NCBI GenBank assembly: GCA_026874595.1
Contig: CM049322.1
Span: 23,965,400-24,029,399, forward strand
Direction: 5' to 3'
DNA: 64,000 nt
Source of the DNA: Sipunculus nudus
Taxonomy: Eukaryota > Annelida > Sipuncula > Golfingiida > Sipunculidae
The notes under the pieces were generated by a model. It saw only the letters and a list, made by a program, of their open reading frames with translations, ran no database searches and was not told where the DNA came from. A program made the position numbers and the translations under genes. Positions 33,975-46,664 of the stretch are shown here, piece by piece (the first letter of the stretch is position 1; every line of letters begins with the position of its first letter).

Positions 33975-34046
33975 GTGAGTACAGCTACCTAGTCGGCTCA
34001 CTCTTCAAGTACCTGAAGAGTGAGCCGGCTAGGTAGCTGTACTCAC
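33975..34046. repeat. 72-bp near-perfect palindrome
   Basis: Two 36-base arms, GTGAGTACAGCTACCTAG... and its inverted copy ending ...AGCTGTACTCAC, meet with essentially no spacer and differ at only about two positions. It could extrude as a hairpin. It sits just before a dispersed repeat (34055-34245). Confidence 0.9.
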
Positions 34047-34054
34047 CTAAGTGC

Positions 34055-34245
34055 AGGGAGGCGGTGATGTGTGGCACTCTCATGAACTGCCCAAGTTTAC
34101 CAGTCGATGAAATGAGAGGGTCAGAGAGTAGTAATTAATTATGTAAGTTGCCGCGAGGAAGCAGTACCAACACTAAGTGCGACACAATGAGAGATTGTTG
34201 ATTTCTCTGTCAGAGCCATTTCATTGACTGGGCCAGTCTACCGTG
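34055..34245. repeat. Dispersed repeat, copy A (second copy at 62797-63003)
   Basis: It shares with the distal copy the blocks GTGGCACT, GAAAT.AGAGGGTCAGA, GAGTTGCCGC or AAGTTGCCGC, GATTTCTCTGTCAGA and GACTGGGCCAGTCT. No coding potential. Confidence 0.75.
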
Positions 34246-35380
34246 GGTCTTTTTATTAATTGTATGTTACATGTTTGTAGAGTTTGAAAGTGCACCTTAT
34301 TATTATAAAGGTAATTCACCACTGTGAAGCAGTAAGTTTGTATATGCTTTGTTTCGGCATTGAAAATTGAAATAGCTTTACTTAGCTGTCAACAAATCAG
34401 GAAGCCTTAACTGGAACTTTTTGTACACCTCAGGAACAAAACAGCCACATCTTGCAGTGATTGTTTGTACTGGGACCTAGAGCCCCGATTCAGAGTAACT
34501 AATTGCATTCTGCAAATATAACGGTTAAGTTCTGTGCCATGTCTGACTGATCAAAATCATGTCTATGTCCAACTGCTATGATTTGAGCCCATCTGACTTT
34601 CACAGTGATCAGAATCATGATTTTTTCTTTGGATCAAAGATAAAGGTCACAATTAGCTAGTTTCAAGTTTTATAAGGAGATTTGCTTAGACACTCCCTTG
34701 GTGTTCTGTTGGAAGATTCTTGGCCTACCAGCTACAATTAATGCCTGTCTGACACTCCAGGTGCTCAAATCATGTTTTGTCTGAATAACTCTCAGAATAT
34801 AGGTCACAGTTACCTAATTTCAGGTTTCCAAACTGAGTTTGAATGTTAAGTTAGAAGACTCTGGGCCTAATGGATAATATTTGTCCTGCGTCTGACTGTG
34901 TGTATTAAAATTCAAATATCTGAATATCAAATATATGTCATGTCAGAATATTCTTTTCATAACTGATGCAATTTATGCCCTGTCTAACTGTCTGGATGGT
35001 TTAACTCATGTTCTTGACCAGTAGCTCCCAAAATTTAGGTCAATATGACCTTATGCAGATTTGCATAAAAGCTCTCTTGATGTGAGTTAGAAGTATCTAG
35101 GTCCAACAGTTATTTTGTGCCCTGTTATTGTATGCTTGATGGATAGACGACTGACAATTGGTAATCACTATGGCTCAGATGACTTACAGTCAGCTGAACT
35201 TTACAAAAATCAACAAGGGTTATACTGACCATGAAGGGTTATGAATGACATTGTCTTCATCACAAAACCCAAACATTCCATTTACATTTGTAGATACAAC
35301 ATCTTTTATTGTCAGTTTGGTTTATATGTTTCAGCTATTAGGAAAAGGTATGTATAAATCTGATTTATATATACAAATTG
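34246..35380. other. Dispersed-repeat tract, no gene recognised
   Basis: It holds several degenerate units around AGGTCACAGTTACCTAATTTCAG and CAGTCAGCTGA, similar to tracts near 26700-26880 and 43140. No exon was recognised. Confidence 0.5.
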
Positions 35381-35386
35381 ACCTAC

Positions 35387-35462
35387 CATTGAACTTAAAG
35401 ATTGGCAGATTGGCAGAGTCCTTCCAAAGACTGATTCTGAAGTATAGTGGGATGAGGTGGCT
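35387..35462 (-). CDS. Probable xanthine dehydrogenase/aldehyde oxidase-like exon
   Basis: The acceptor TTTTACCTGACAG| and donor CAATG|GTAGGT bound a 76-nt open segment. It encodes HLIPLYFRISLWKDSANLP, which resembles the DIPxxFRVxLLxxxxNP stretch in the second molybdopterin domain of the XDH/AOX family. It joins in phase 0 to the exon at 35722-35848. The expected W-x-Y segment just before this stretch is missing, so either an exon is overlooked or the gene is decaying. The exon with the next family motif (SKAVGEPP) was not found. Confidence 0.5.
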
Positions 35463-35721
35463 CTGTCAGGTAAAACAGAGAAATAACATTATGTTACAAT
35501 GTTGCTGGGTTTTACTTGTTACAAATACATCCTTCTAAACATATTGAACTCAGTTTAATAAATTAGTCATAAATTGCACACAATTTCAAATAAATATTTT
35601 AAACATATCTCAAGTTGTTCAGGATAAGGCATTTAAAACTTCTACTTGAATTCCTAGATATCAAACTTTGGTAATGTATGTACCACATGCCTGTACTCCT
35701 ATTTACTGTAATGCACCTCAC

Positions 35722-35848
35722 CTGTGTGCTGGATACAGTTTGTTCCAGTTTTTGTGGTCCATGATCTCTTTCTTTTTCTGTTAACATATAGCCAAATCCC
35801 ACCATGAAGGTTCCCTCTGTCTGACCAATGTTCAGCATGGAGTTCAAA
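35722..35848 (-). CDS. Probable xanthine dehydrogenase/aldehyde oxidase-like exon with (D/N)IGQxEG motif
   Basis: The acceptor AATTGTTGCAG| and donor CACAG|GTGAGG bound 127 nt (phase 2 in, phase 0 out). It encodes LNSMLNIGQTEGTFMVGFGY then MLTEKE, closely matching SLNPAIDIGQVEGAFVxGLGYxLTE of the molybdenum-cofactor domain of XDH/aldehyde oxidases. These are cytosolic or peroxisomal molybdo-flavoenzymes that hydroxylate purines or aldehydes. P and D of the usual motif are replaced by S and N. Only a few of the expected exons are seen in this window, so function cannot be assumed. Confidence 0.6.
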
Positions 35849-36334
35849 CTGCAACAATTCAGGCAACTATTGAACGAAATACCTCAAATATCAAACTACA
35901 CATGATGAAATTTAATAGCAATATATCTGTGATTTTTTAAGCCTGACATGATTAAGAATTTTAACTAGATTAACATTTAAATATGAAAATACTACTGATC
36001 TTGAATATTTGTAATCATTATTGTTATATATAAATACAACTATATATTTAGCTTGAACCATCAAAGTAACCATTACAAGACAAACACATTTCTTAAACTG
36101 CATTTTTAAATGATGTTTATTTTTCTTTACCTAAATCAAAATATATAATAAATGTTTAAACTTTAATTTAATTTCATGATGTAATATGACATCAAAAATA
36201 AGAATAGGTGAGCAAACTGCAGGACAGAAAATTGCAGCAATTTAGGGATGCCTTATACTGATCAATTTCATGTTCAACTACTGACCTTTAACCGAGATCC
36301 ATTAGTAAAACCAACTGGTTGATTTTGTACTTAC

Positions 36335-36386
36335 TGGTCAGAATGTCAGCTGCAGCTCCATTTAGCACATCCCTGAAGATACTGAA
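36335..36386 (-). CDS. Possible preceding exon of the XDH/AOX-like gene (out of phase)
   Basis: The acceptor CTTCAACAG| and donor ACCA|GTAAGT bound 52 nt whose only open frame gives FSIFRDVLNGAAADILT. FSIFRDVL resembles the (E)FQILRxDVLYDCG stretch that comes immediately before SLNPAIDIGQ in the family. The exon ends in phase 1 while the next needs phase 2. This is either a disabling change or a wrong exon call. Confidence 0.3.
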
Positions 36387-36399
36387 CTGTTGAAGTGGG

Positions 36400-38800
36400 A
36401 AGCACCTTCATGGGCACAGTGAAAACCCTTCAGAGAAAGAATTTATATTATGCGCTTATATGTGGTTTTAATCCAAATTTGTATTATATACAGTTTTCAA
36501 ATTAAAAGTGAACAAATATCCCCTTGATCAGGATGCAAATCATTAGCATCAGTGGGCTAAGTGCACCATGCACTTCAGACCTGTATTGAATATTCATTCA
36601 ATGAGTACCTGTATTGAACAGTTTGTCAACTGCAAATTTTATATGAGACGGTTTGGGTTTAGGAGCCCCCTTGTTCAATTTATTAACTGAAATCAGATGC
36701 TGTAAAAATTAAAAACTTCCTTTTTCAAATGAGCATAATCAAGATAAGCAAGTTTAAACAAGCCAATAAGGTATATATGTTGATTCTACTCTGTAATATA
36801 TGCAACAGTGTAGCCTGAAACCATTTAATGACTCAATAAGGAAAAATATTTTTTAGCATACCAATTTTTTGCATGAATAGTTTTTGCCATATTCATTTTT
36901 TTAAAAAAAAGGTTGCATATAAAATCCTAAAAATATAAGTGAATTTAGAATTTTTGCATCATTTTTTATCCTTAGTTTGGCTTAAATTATGTCAAATTAT
37001 GCACACATTTATATTTTATTATATTTTAAATCATAATATGTTAAAACTGAATTTAAAAGTTTTCTTTAAGGAAATATCACTTAAAAAACATAATGTCACA
37101 ACATGGAATCTTCAAAATTATTCTTTGAATCATCATTAAAAAAAATTGTTGAGCACTACAGTTTTCAGAACATGCTTTATTTTATTATCTAATTAAAAGA
37201 TTCAGTAAATTTGATTAAAAGTTCCCTTTCAAATCAGGTATACACACTGATGGTTGGCTGAGGGAGAAACAATATAATTATGCTAATTTCCATCTCAGCT
37301 ATAATTCAACATTGAAATTTATATTCAATTTCACACATGTTGAAAAAGAACCAAAAGTTTTTACTCGTCTGAATTAAAGAACTTCTCATATTATAAACAT
37401 CCACACTTTTATATCAAAACTTCACTTATAATTAGTGGACACAAATAAATATGCACTTTGATCATTGTAACCCCTTGTATATCAGCTACTGATGTGAAAA
37501 ACATTAGTGTTCACCTTTCCAACACATTGGTGGAAAATGAAAAATGCCTATTTGTGCATGTTTGCCTGTCTCAGGCATATATGTGTATGTGTGTGTGTAT
37601 ATAGGTTCAGCCTATAAATACTTTTAAAACTAGATGTGTCGGAACGACACAAATGCCCCCGCCTGGGGTAAATTAGAAACATTTGTTAAATTTTGTAAAA
37701 ATTTTTAAGTTCAGGAGGTGTTGTATGGTCAAAAGTAGGTCAAAAGTAGGTGTAAAGGGTCATTATCAAGCAACACACCAAAAATCAGGCCAGTGAGACT
37801 GCAGGCATTATGAAAAAAAGTCCATATATGTGCATTTTTCATGAAAATTTCTGTCTTTCATGAAATTTTCAATGTTCAGGATCTGTCATATGGTGAAAAA
37901 TAGGTTAACTGGGACGAAACGCAAACTCAATCTGTGAGTAGTCATTATGCGCCCACAGACCAAACATTAAGCCAGTATCTGTAAGCATTGCATTGCGAAA
38001 CTAGAATATTAGCAAAAGTTGATAATCATTTATAAATTTAAATTGGAGAGGTATATACCATGTTTCATAACAATCCACCAAATGCTTTCTGAGAAATAAG
38101 CTCCTAAGTCTTTTTCTATACTAAGATCTGTGACCTTGAAAAGTAGGTCAAGATCACCCATCTTTGAACTTGACCAAGATTTTGTAAATATAATGCAATA
38201 GCACTGAAGAAATGAAGTTCCTGTGTTGAATACCTTTGGAGATATCCTGCACAAAAGGTCAAAATTGAAAAAATCTGATAAAATTTCATTAAAAAATCAG
38301 AATTTGCAGGTGGCGCCACCAAAATTGTGCAGCACATAAAAACCATCAGTCCCAATGATCATAGTAAGTTTTGTGAAAATCCACACAATGGTTCCAAAGA
38401 TATAAATTTTTGAGTGTTTTTCTATAATCAGCTCTAAAATGTAGAAAAAACAAGGGACCCATGGGTCACGGCGCTCAGCTGATCCTGATTGGACTATAAA
38501 TGTATCACCATTGTGATACTATATTGAGTAGATAAAGCTTAGAATATCATGGTCATGTTGGGTTTTATAAAGGAATATAATGTAATATGTGAGTTAATGA
38601 TATATGAAATAACCTGACTGATGGATTAATATGGAGTAAAATATAGTGGTTTATTTTTTATTTATTTGGGAGGGGTCGAAAAAAGCAATTTATTTGAGCA
38701 AATATGAATGCAATGACAGTATGCTAAGCAGTGGTATAATGATGATAAGGCTATTTGTTGAAGGATCTATAGTGTATGGAAAACTGCAAGAGTTCAATTT
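36400..38800. other. AT-rich and dispersed repeats, no gene recognised
   Basis: From about 37630 to 38480 the sequence is a molluscan-type dispersed repeat with GTCAAAAGTAGGTCAAA, GACCTTGAAAAGTAGGTCAAG and GGTGGCGCCACC (about 38311). A related copy lies at about 43150-43680. Nothing else was recognised. Confidence 0.55.
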
Positions 38801-38835
38801 GACAGATAAAAGGTTATGATTAACTATACTGATGA

Positions 38836-39544
38836 GTACGCTCCCGAGGCAGCGGAAATCTTGCGCTTCTAAAGAAGCAACTGATTTTCACGCTGCCAGC
38901 TTTGACCGTTTATGATATATTTAGACACCAGATGGCGGTTTGTTGTCCACTGAAATAAACGTACGTACAAGCAGCTTGATGATACAAGCAGCCAATCAGA
39001 TTCCAATAAACAAACACTCGACAGGCATCCTGGCTCCGCCCATTGCGGCGCTTCAAGCGCCGTTTGATGAGTTTCCGGTCGAATTTAAATTGCTCCCTCT
39101 GCTTTCTCGCATCATCGACCGATTCGATTATGAAACTATGACTGTGTTAGCGTAGCCATGTATCTGTTGTCTGCAGAACTGAAACCAGCCAGCGAGGTGT
39201 GCACGCAGCCTTTGTTGTTACGTTTCGTTTGAATTACAGCCCACCGGCCGAGCATCCTATCTGCCAAAGGCCCTCAGCAAACCACGTCAGGGGCCATTCT
39301 CTCATAGCCTGTGGCCTGTTTAGACGGTTACGCTGGGGGATGAGCTGTCACTCAAAAAGAAATGAATATGATTGGCTCCGTGTATTCCTCGCTTGGCTTT
39401 GTCTTCCAGCACAAAGTTTCATCTGATTGGACAAAAATACAGTGCTCCCCTCTGGTGTTGCAAAGCAGGATACGAGGTCATAACAAACAGCGCCTTACGA
39501 TATAGGAAGTAGGCCTATAGGTAAAGCGCTGTGTAAAGAGTGTA
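38836..39544. mobile_element. MITE-like element, copy 2, flanked by ACTGATGA
   Basis: The same element as at 4257-4956, starting GTACGCTC and ending GAGTGTA. The flanking 8 bases ACTGATGA at 38828-38835 recur at 39545-39552. Two independent insertions with their own duplications fix the element's ends. Confidence 0.85.
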
Positions 39545-40532
39545 ACTGATGAAGGGATTTATGAATTTGTGACTGTATGACATAATATCTTGACAAGATC
39601 GGTCTTGACAAGGTGCATTATTTTGATGCCCCTGACGTCTACATATTACACAATATTGACATAATTTCTGGCATGTACATAGGTACCTATGGACAAATGG
39701 TCAACAGTACTGAACCACCTGGATGGTTAAAATCTTAAAAATATGATGAAATGTAGATAATGTTTGAGAGGAAGAGGTAATCTGGGCCATGGTTGGTTTA
39801 TATGATTGAAGAAATGTTGCAAAAAATATTTGAGACCTGACAATGCCTTTCCATTGGTTACCTTTTTGATAAGCTGTTGACAGTTCAACAGTTTACACAT
39901 TTGTCTGATGAGATCCAATTTATTTGGTAAACCTTTTTTATCAATTTTATGATATGTATACAATTGCCATAACATCCTCATTCCACAGGTGCAATGACTT
40001 GATGGGGGGGGGGGGGAGGGGTGTTGTGTTATGATCAGAGTTACAATGCCTCTGTCTCTCTGTAGATATTTTTCTTTAATTATTAAATTTTATGCTATAG
40101 CCATAGAACTATTGTTCACAGTGCCAAGGAGCAAAGCCTCAGTGGGATGAAGAAGGGGATGGTGAGAGTTACAACACCCTTGCATATACATACAGGATAT
40201 GAAATTTAATTCAACAGTGCTTATAAAAAAAAGTTTATTCATGAACATTAAATATTTAAAACAGAAAGAAAGATGGAGAAACAAAGCAAATAATTTTTTT
40301 CCCCATTCTACTGAGCCAAGAAAAAATTAACAATATTTGCATTTATTCCTTTTTTTTCATTACATAATTTTAATCCAAGTTTCCGAATGTTACTATAAAT
40401 TTACAGTATAACATACATGTGATTGTGAATATTTCAGTTGATTCACATTTCTAAATTGCATCAACATTTATAGCTAATGTATCTAGTTTATAGTACCTGT
40501 CAACAGAATGGGATGGAGGGAGCAAGTGAGGC

Positions 40533-40535
<3 letters not shown>

Positions 40536-40567
<32 letters not shown>

Positions 40568-40660
40568 AAGTTGGAGAAAGAAAGAGAAAAAGCAGAGGAG
40601 AGAAAGAGAGAGAAAGAGAGACCTAGACTGCCAGAGAGAGAGAGAAAGAGAGGCTCTCTG
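40536..40660. repeat. (GA)n-type purine tract
   Basis: GA/GAAA/GAGG-rich purine run. On the other strand it yields serine-leucine frames, which are not genes. Confidence 0.95.
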
Positions 40661-40779
40661 GTAATTACTGCCTGACCCAGCCTGACCCAGACACTCACAG
40701 TGGCAGTAGGTCAGACCTGAAGGTGTTATGTAACTGCCCAGTACACTGCATTTATACTGATCTGATGCAAACAATGAAG

Positions 40780-43030
40780 ACATGGTACCTGGAAACTTGA
40801 ATAAAATCTACAGTTTTTGATCAATTGGTTTCAAATTTTAGATTTTAACAGATGAAATGTTCATGTGTACATGCTGTGAAAATTATATCCACAGCACTAA
40901 CAGGAAAAATTTGAATATTTATATTTTTTTTAAATGGTATCAGAAAAAAAAGAAAAGTATTCTCAGCTATAAAACTAATACATGTGTTAAAATTAATCCA
41001 CGGATCAAAACACCCAATATATCATACCAGGAGCAAACTGGAGTTGGGAATGTTTAATTTTATGAACTGAAATAAAGGACCAGCAATATAAATTTTGATT
41101 ATTTAGCCGGTCTCATGTAACAACTGATACAACCATGAGTTATAAGTCAAACAAATTAAAATCTTTAATGAACACTTGTCTGAGTAATATTTTAATTTTT
41201 TGACATATTTATTTATTATTTTAATTTTGTAATAAATATAAACCAACAAGTTAAAGACGTGGAAAAGACCTGGACATTTAGATTAATTTAATATAATCAA
41301 CTGCATCCTTGTCTATCATTATCTTGCTTCATATAATCCCTAATAGTAAACAACAATTTATTTTAATTATTTATTTTTCATTTTTATGGTTGAAATGAAA
41401 AATACCCAATGGTGACTGCATGGTGTTATTTGAAATACAATTTTGGCCATCCATGGAAGATCCATAAATGATCAGTAATTGCAAGGTAATCCCCTGTAAC
41501 TCATTAACTATAAATTCCTTTTCCATTTATTTTTTTAAGTTCTTATCATAAACCAAATATTAAAAAAAAAGTTTATTGTTATGTTTATGGCCTAAACAAA
41601 TACTAGTGGAGGGGGTTGGACAGTTAGATCCAGTTGAAGCCACCCAAGAGCTGGCTGGCTGCAGAGTGCCTCGCTTCAAGCATGCATAATTGGCCTGAAA
41701 GGTCAATGTGGGGACATAAAACAGGGGCTTCAGTACAGCCAAGGTGTGATATGGTCTCATAAAAACTTTCATAAAAGCTAGTTTTTGACCAATTCCTTTT
41801 ATAACTTCAGAATTTAGAAGCTTAAATCCTTGCCAGTGCAAGATATGAAAATTAAATCAACAGTGCTTACAGGGAAAAAACATGCCATGGCCAAAGTTGG
41901 GCAAAATTTAAGGTACTGATTTTATATTTATGCTAATAACTTATAAAATTTGAAAAATTCAGAACTAATTTTGGGAATACAATTGAATCTTGATTAAATA
42001 ATGTTATATCCCTGGCAAAAAATGTCTACCTTCAGCAATTTTCATGTTAAGAGAGTAAATATATTTCTTGATTTTTTACAAAGTGCATTATGTTTGGGCC
42101 TAGAACTTAAAACAATTACAAGATACCGACAGCATTTCTGGCATATGCATAGCGAATGTATAGAAAAATATGTATATTATATATTTTCAAAGTCAGATCA
42201 GTGGTTTTGATATTAGGCAATCTTAAAGTGTAACAATGGGGTTTTAATGGAAAAATGAAGTTTTTTCTTAATATCTCGAAGGAATGCAGTCCTAGTGACC
42301 AAACTTTTAGTATGGTAGAGGATTTGGGGGACATCTAACTGTATGCAAAATTTAAGGAACTTAGAGCTGAAGCTGGGGAGCTGAGCTCTAGTAAACTTCA
42401 TAACACTAGCTTGGTGTAAACAATATATGACATGGTGCTTTAAAACTTGAATAAAATCTACAGTTTTTGATCAACTGGTTTCAAATTTTTTGTTTTAACA
42501 GTTGAAACAAAAACATGCTTTGAAAATTAAATCCACAGCAGTTACAGGAAAAAACGTGCCAGGGTCAAACTTGGGCAAAATTTAAGGTACCAATTTTATA
42601 TTTTTGCCAAAATTTTAAAAAATTAACAGATTTTGATCTAATTTTTGGTATACAATTCAATTTTGATTATTTAAAGTAGTATTACTGAAAAAAAAATTCC
42701 TACCTTTAACACTTTTGGTCTTAAGTGACAAAATATCTTTCCTCATTTTTTTACAAAGTCCATTATATTTGGGCCCATAACTTTTTTAAATTAAATAATA
42801 CTGACTTAATTTCTGGCATGTACATAGGAACCATATAGAGGAATATTCATGGTAAAAATGAAGAAAACCAGATGAGTGGTTTTGATATTAGGCAGTCCTG
42901 AAGTGTGAAAGTAGATTTCTAATAAAAAATTGAGGTTTTTCCTTATTATCTCGAAGGAACGAAGTCATATTGACCCAATTTTTGGCATGCTGGGAGATTT
43001 TGGGGACATCTAACTGTATGCCGAATTTCA
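40780..43030. repeat. Tandem family of ~600-bp degenerate units
   Basis: Segments at about 40780-41060, 41840-42400 and 42430-43030 share blocks such as CTTGAATAAAATCTACAG, TTGGGCAAAATTTAAGGTAC, TTTTTTACAAAGT and GGTTTTGATATTAGGCA. The last two are nearly full-length repeats of each other. The final unit runs into GGACGGAC microsatellite at about 43070-43120. No coding potential is seen apart from the exon-like segment at about 41.6-41.7 kb. Confidence 0.7.
41580..41694 (-). CDS. Possible XDH/AOX-like exon
   Basis: After the acceptor GACCTTTCAG| at 41694 the frame reads ANYACLKRGTLQPASSWVAS. ACLKRGTLQPASSW resembles the A-C/Y-x-K/R-G-x-x-LQAS segment of aldehyde-oxidase-like proteins, which lies N-terminal of the motifs at 36.4 and 35.8 kb, so the order on the strand is right. 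No strong donor is visible: candidates are TTGG|GTGGCT and ACTA|GTATTT. The exon end is therefore uncertain, and the frame runs open to about 41560. Confidence 0.25.
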
Positions 43031-43865
43031 GATTCGTAGGTCGAATGGTGTCGAAACGTGCCAGTCTTACGGACGGACATCCAGACGGACGGACAGACGG
43101 ACGGACGGACGGATCACGGACAATGGACCACCACTATAGCTCAGATGACTGATAGTCAGCTGAGCTAAAAATGGTCAAGGTCACCCATCTTCAAACTTGA
43201 CCGAGATTTTATTGATATACATCTTCACTGATGAAATAAAATTCCAACGGTGAATCCTTTTAGAGATATCCCGCTCACAAGGTAAAAGTTAACTGATGCA
43301 GAACGGACGGATGGACAGACACCGGACAGACAGATGGACGGACGGACAGATGGACAGCTTGGGTGATGACAATAGCCCATCAGCCTATGAGCTGAGGGCT
43401 AAAAACGGCTGTACATGTGTATTTGTCATGAAAATTTCTATTTTTCATGAAATTTTCTAAGTTTCGGAGCCATAAAACGGTCAAAAATAGGTCAACCCGG
43501 ATGAAACGCGAACTTGACCTGTAACTGGTCATTATCTGCTAACACACCAAAAATCAGGCCAATATCTGCAGGCATTGCCAAAAAAAGTCCGTACAACTGT
43601 TTGATTTTGGAATGATGGAATGATGGAAGGACGGACATGGGTAAAACTATATGCCCCTGCCACTTTGTGGCGGGGGCATAATAACTTTTAACAAATACAT
43701 TAAAAATAACAATAAAATTAGAATTACAATCTGTTTTGTGTTTTTGTTTACATGCCATTTACATCATGTTACTAACAGCAACTGGGTCAGAGATTCCTGT
43801 CAGCTCTTACAAACATTTTTGACATTCTAAATAACAATTCAGACACTGACAGTTACAATTTTATT

Positions 43866-46664
43866 CTAATGATTGACAATAGTCTTGACTGCATCATCTC
43901 CAAAATGGCAAAGACTCCTTTAAACAAAAACATTATAATCATGATACTGATTACCTCCAAAATTGCCTCCATTGTTTACAGGGTTGTGGGTTGGTTAATA
44001 CCCTGAACCTGCACAAAATTTCATCCAAATCTGTTCATAACATTTTTGTAAGCAAGACTAAGCAATGGCATAAAACATAACTGTTCAGCATGATGTTTTC
44101 TGCCATGCTAATGGCAGCTTTAAACAAGGAAGATCCTGGAGTAGGTCTTAGATACTGCACAGATAGGGAGCTCCTCAATCGCAGGTCTGTATGCTTTTAT
44201 GAAAGACATGACAACCAATATCCATGACCTGTCCTTGCTGATGATTGCGCCCTGAATGTATCTTCAGAGTCAGACATGCAGCACACCATGGACTAGTTTT
44301 CCTGTGCATGTGACAACATCGGGCTTACCATCAGCATAAAGAAGACTGAAGTGATGCACCAACAAACACCAGGAAAGCAATATGATGAACCCTCTATAAT
44401 CAGGGCTCGAATTTGCCGAAAATTGCCACCGGACACTGGGGTCCGGCAGCACAGAAAATGTGCCGGACCTCCAAACATTTTACCGGACCCCACTTTTCTC
44501 TTGAAAAAAATCTCATTTTCAGCTCTTCCTTTTAAAATTTATTACTTGTATAGGTACGAATTTTATCGTTTTATATGACTTGTTAAGAAATATATAATCA
44601 CGGCATCTGATTTAAGCCCCTTATTTTCATTTAAGAAGCGCTTTTTAGTGCGACCCGAACGCAACCGAAACCACGCCCCCTTGTTATTCTTGAGTAGTCA
44701 GAGAATAAAGAGCCACACATTTCATGAAGGTCATCTCTACCGAATGTCACATGCCATTACTTACTAGGTCGGTCACGCTGGAAGATTTCCGTGTTGTATC
44801 AACTCAAGTCGAACCACTTTTAAGCAAAGAGAAAAGTTTTACTAAATTATCAAGCAGGGTTACTAGGGCAGGCGCTGTTTTGTTTAATGCCTCAACCCCC
44901 CATAATCTGATCAAATAATTCAACATTTTGGTACACATTGAATGGTTAACGGAACAGCCAAATGGTGTCGCCTGTCTGCAGTTGTCTCGAAATCCTCGCG
45001 GACAGATTCTTGTTGACAGTTGCAGCATTCCTCACTGTAATTTCCCACGAAATCTTATTTTATGACAAAGATGGCATGATGGCGTATTTGTGCGCGTTTC
45101 CATATATTACACTTGGATTTTTTTTGTATCACAATCAATTTACCTGCGATGTTTTCAACTGCGCGCCAGAGTGCATGACAGCAGACAATGTTTTAGTGTA
45201 CTTCGGTGTCAATAATTACCACGGCTGCAACCGGTACGAATTTTTTATCTCTAAGTTTTAATTCACTTATATTGTAAAAGAAAATCATATCATAGTATGA
45301 GATTGTTTTAACGTTTTACACTTAATGCTGCTTTTGAAATATATTTTCATGATACGCTTGCCACAGATCCTGTCGAGAAATTCTGCCGACATCTGATCGT
45401 GATATCACATGACAATAAAAAGAATGACTTTAAAATGTTGAAAATTAATTGAAGGTCGCAGGTTTGAGTGATTGTTTGGAACCATGCAATCGATGACAGG
45501 ATAGTAAATCGTTATTTTGGATATATTTTCTTTCCTGATTATATGAAAAAAGACCCTGCTGATTATTCTGCCGGCCAAGGAGGGCCGGCGGTATCCAGAT
45601 TTTACCGGACCTCCCTGAAATTTGCCGGCAAATTCTGGTGGGCTGGCGCAAAATTCGAGCCCTGATAATGGTGCATAGACCAAGTCTGAAGTGGACAAAT
45701 TCACATATCTGGAAAGCACATTGTTAAAAACAGCAAACATAGATGATGAGATCAACAGCAAAGGTGAGCACTGCTTTCGGTAGACTTCGCTCAAACATCT
45801 GGGAGCATAGGGGCAAACATCTCAAAACCAAGATCCAGGTCTACAAGGCAGTAGTCATCACTACCCTGCTATATGGCTGTGAGACATGAACTGTCTATGC
45901 AAGACATGCCAAACAACTAAAACAATTTCACCTGACCTGCCTCTGTTGACTGATGAACATTAGATGGCAAGACAAAGTTCCAGACAGAGGTCCTAACACA
46001 TGCCAACCTCCCATCAATCTACACCATCTTATATCAATCCCAGGTCCAATGGTCAGATCATGTTTGGCGCATGCCAGATAAAGACTCTGAAAACTACTCT
46101 AGTATGGAGAACTAGAGTCTGGGAAAAGATCCAATCGGAGGGCAGTTGAGGGGCTACAAGGACAGTCTCAAAGCATCACCAAAAAAATTATATATCAACA
46201 CAGATATGTTGGAAAGGATTCAACAGCGTGGCATGCAGCTGCACTCAGATGTGTAGTAGACACTGAGATAGCACGACTAGTGTGGACCAGAAGAAAATGT
46301 GAGGTCTGCAAGGCAAGGATGGCAACTACCTCAACAGCAACCACTGATCACCAGTGTCCAACATGTGGGAGGTTCTTCTTTGCCTGGATTGGCCTGAAAA
46401 GTCATCTATGGCCACACAAAGTTAGATCAATTATAAAACCTTGATCATCGTGGTCATCTTTGCAAAGCAATGGAAGAACACCACATCATCACTAGTGATT
46501 GACAATGGTCTTGATTGCACCATCTCCAAAATCGCAAAGAATCCTTAAAACAAAACATTATAATCATGTACTGATTACCTCCAATGTTTACTGGGTTGCT
46601 GGCTGGGTATTACCTGGGACCTACACAAAATGTTATCCAATTCTGTTCATAACATTTTTTGGGT
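43866..46664 (+). mobile_element. Decayed non-LTR retrotransposon remnant between ~170-bp direct repeats
   Basis: Fragments of reverse-transcriptase C-terminal sequence are readable in broken frames. Before the inserted element, ADDCALN is followed by a stretch ending KKTEVMHQQ. After it come FTYLES, INSKG, VYKAVV, TLLYGCE, and finally a CPTCGRFF...H zinc-finger-like tail near 46350. Many stops and frameshifts are present. The remnant is bounded by two similar segments, about 43872-44052 and 46496-46664 (GATTGACAAT.GTCTTGA...CTGTTCATAACATTTTT). A TIR element at 44401-45664 splits it. Confidence 0.7.
44401..45664. mobile_element. TIR element inserted in the LINE remnant, 5-bp TSD ATAAT
   Basis: The ends CAGGGCTCGAATTT and AAATTCGAGCCCTG are inverted. 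ATAAT at 44396-44400 is repeated at 45665-45669, and removing the element restores continuity of the interrupted RT reading frame. The subterminal zones are CCGG/CCGGAC-rich, like the 9172-9781 element. The interior (1.26 kb) has no recognisable transposase. A 5-bp duplication with CAGGG ends would fit a hAT-like group with short duplications; the family assignment is inferred. Confidence 0.85.

Noticed and set aside
40451-40783. Serine/leucine-rich frames on the - strand
   Set aside because: Translation of a GA microsatellite.
44962-45261. 99-codon frame inside the TIR element
   Set aside because: No transposase motif or known domain, and frame quality is not distinguishable from chance.
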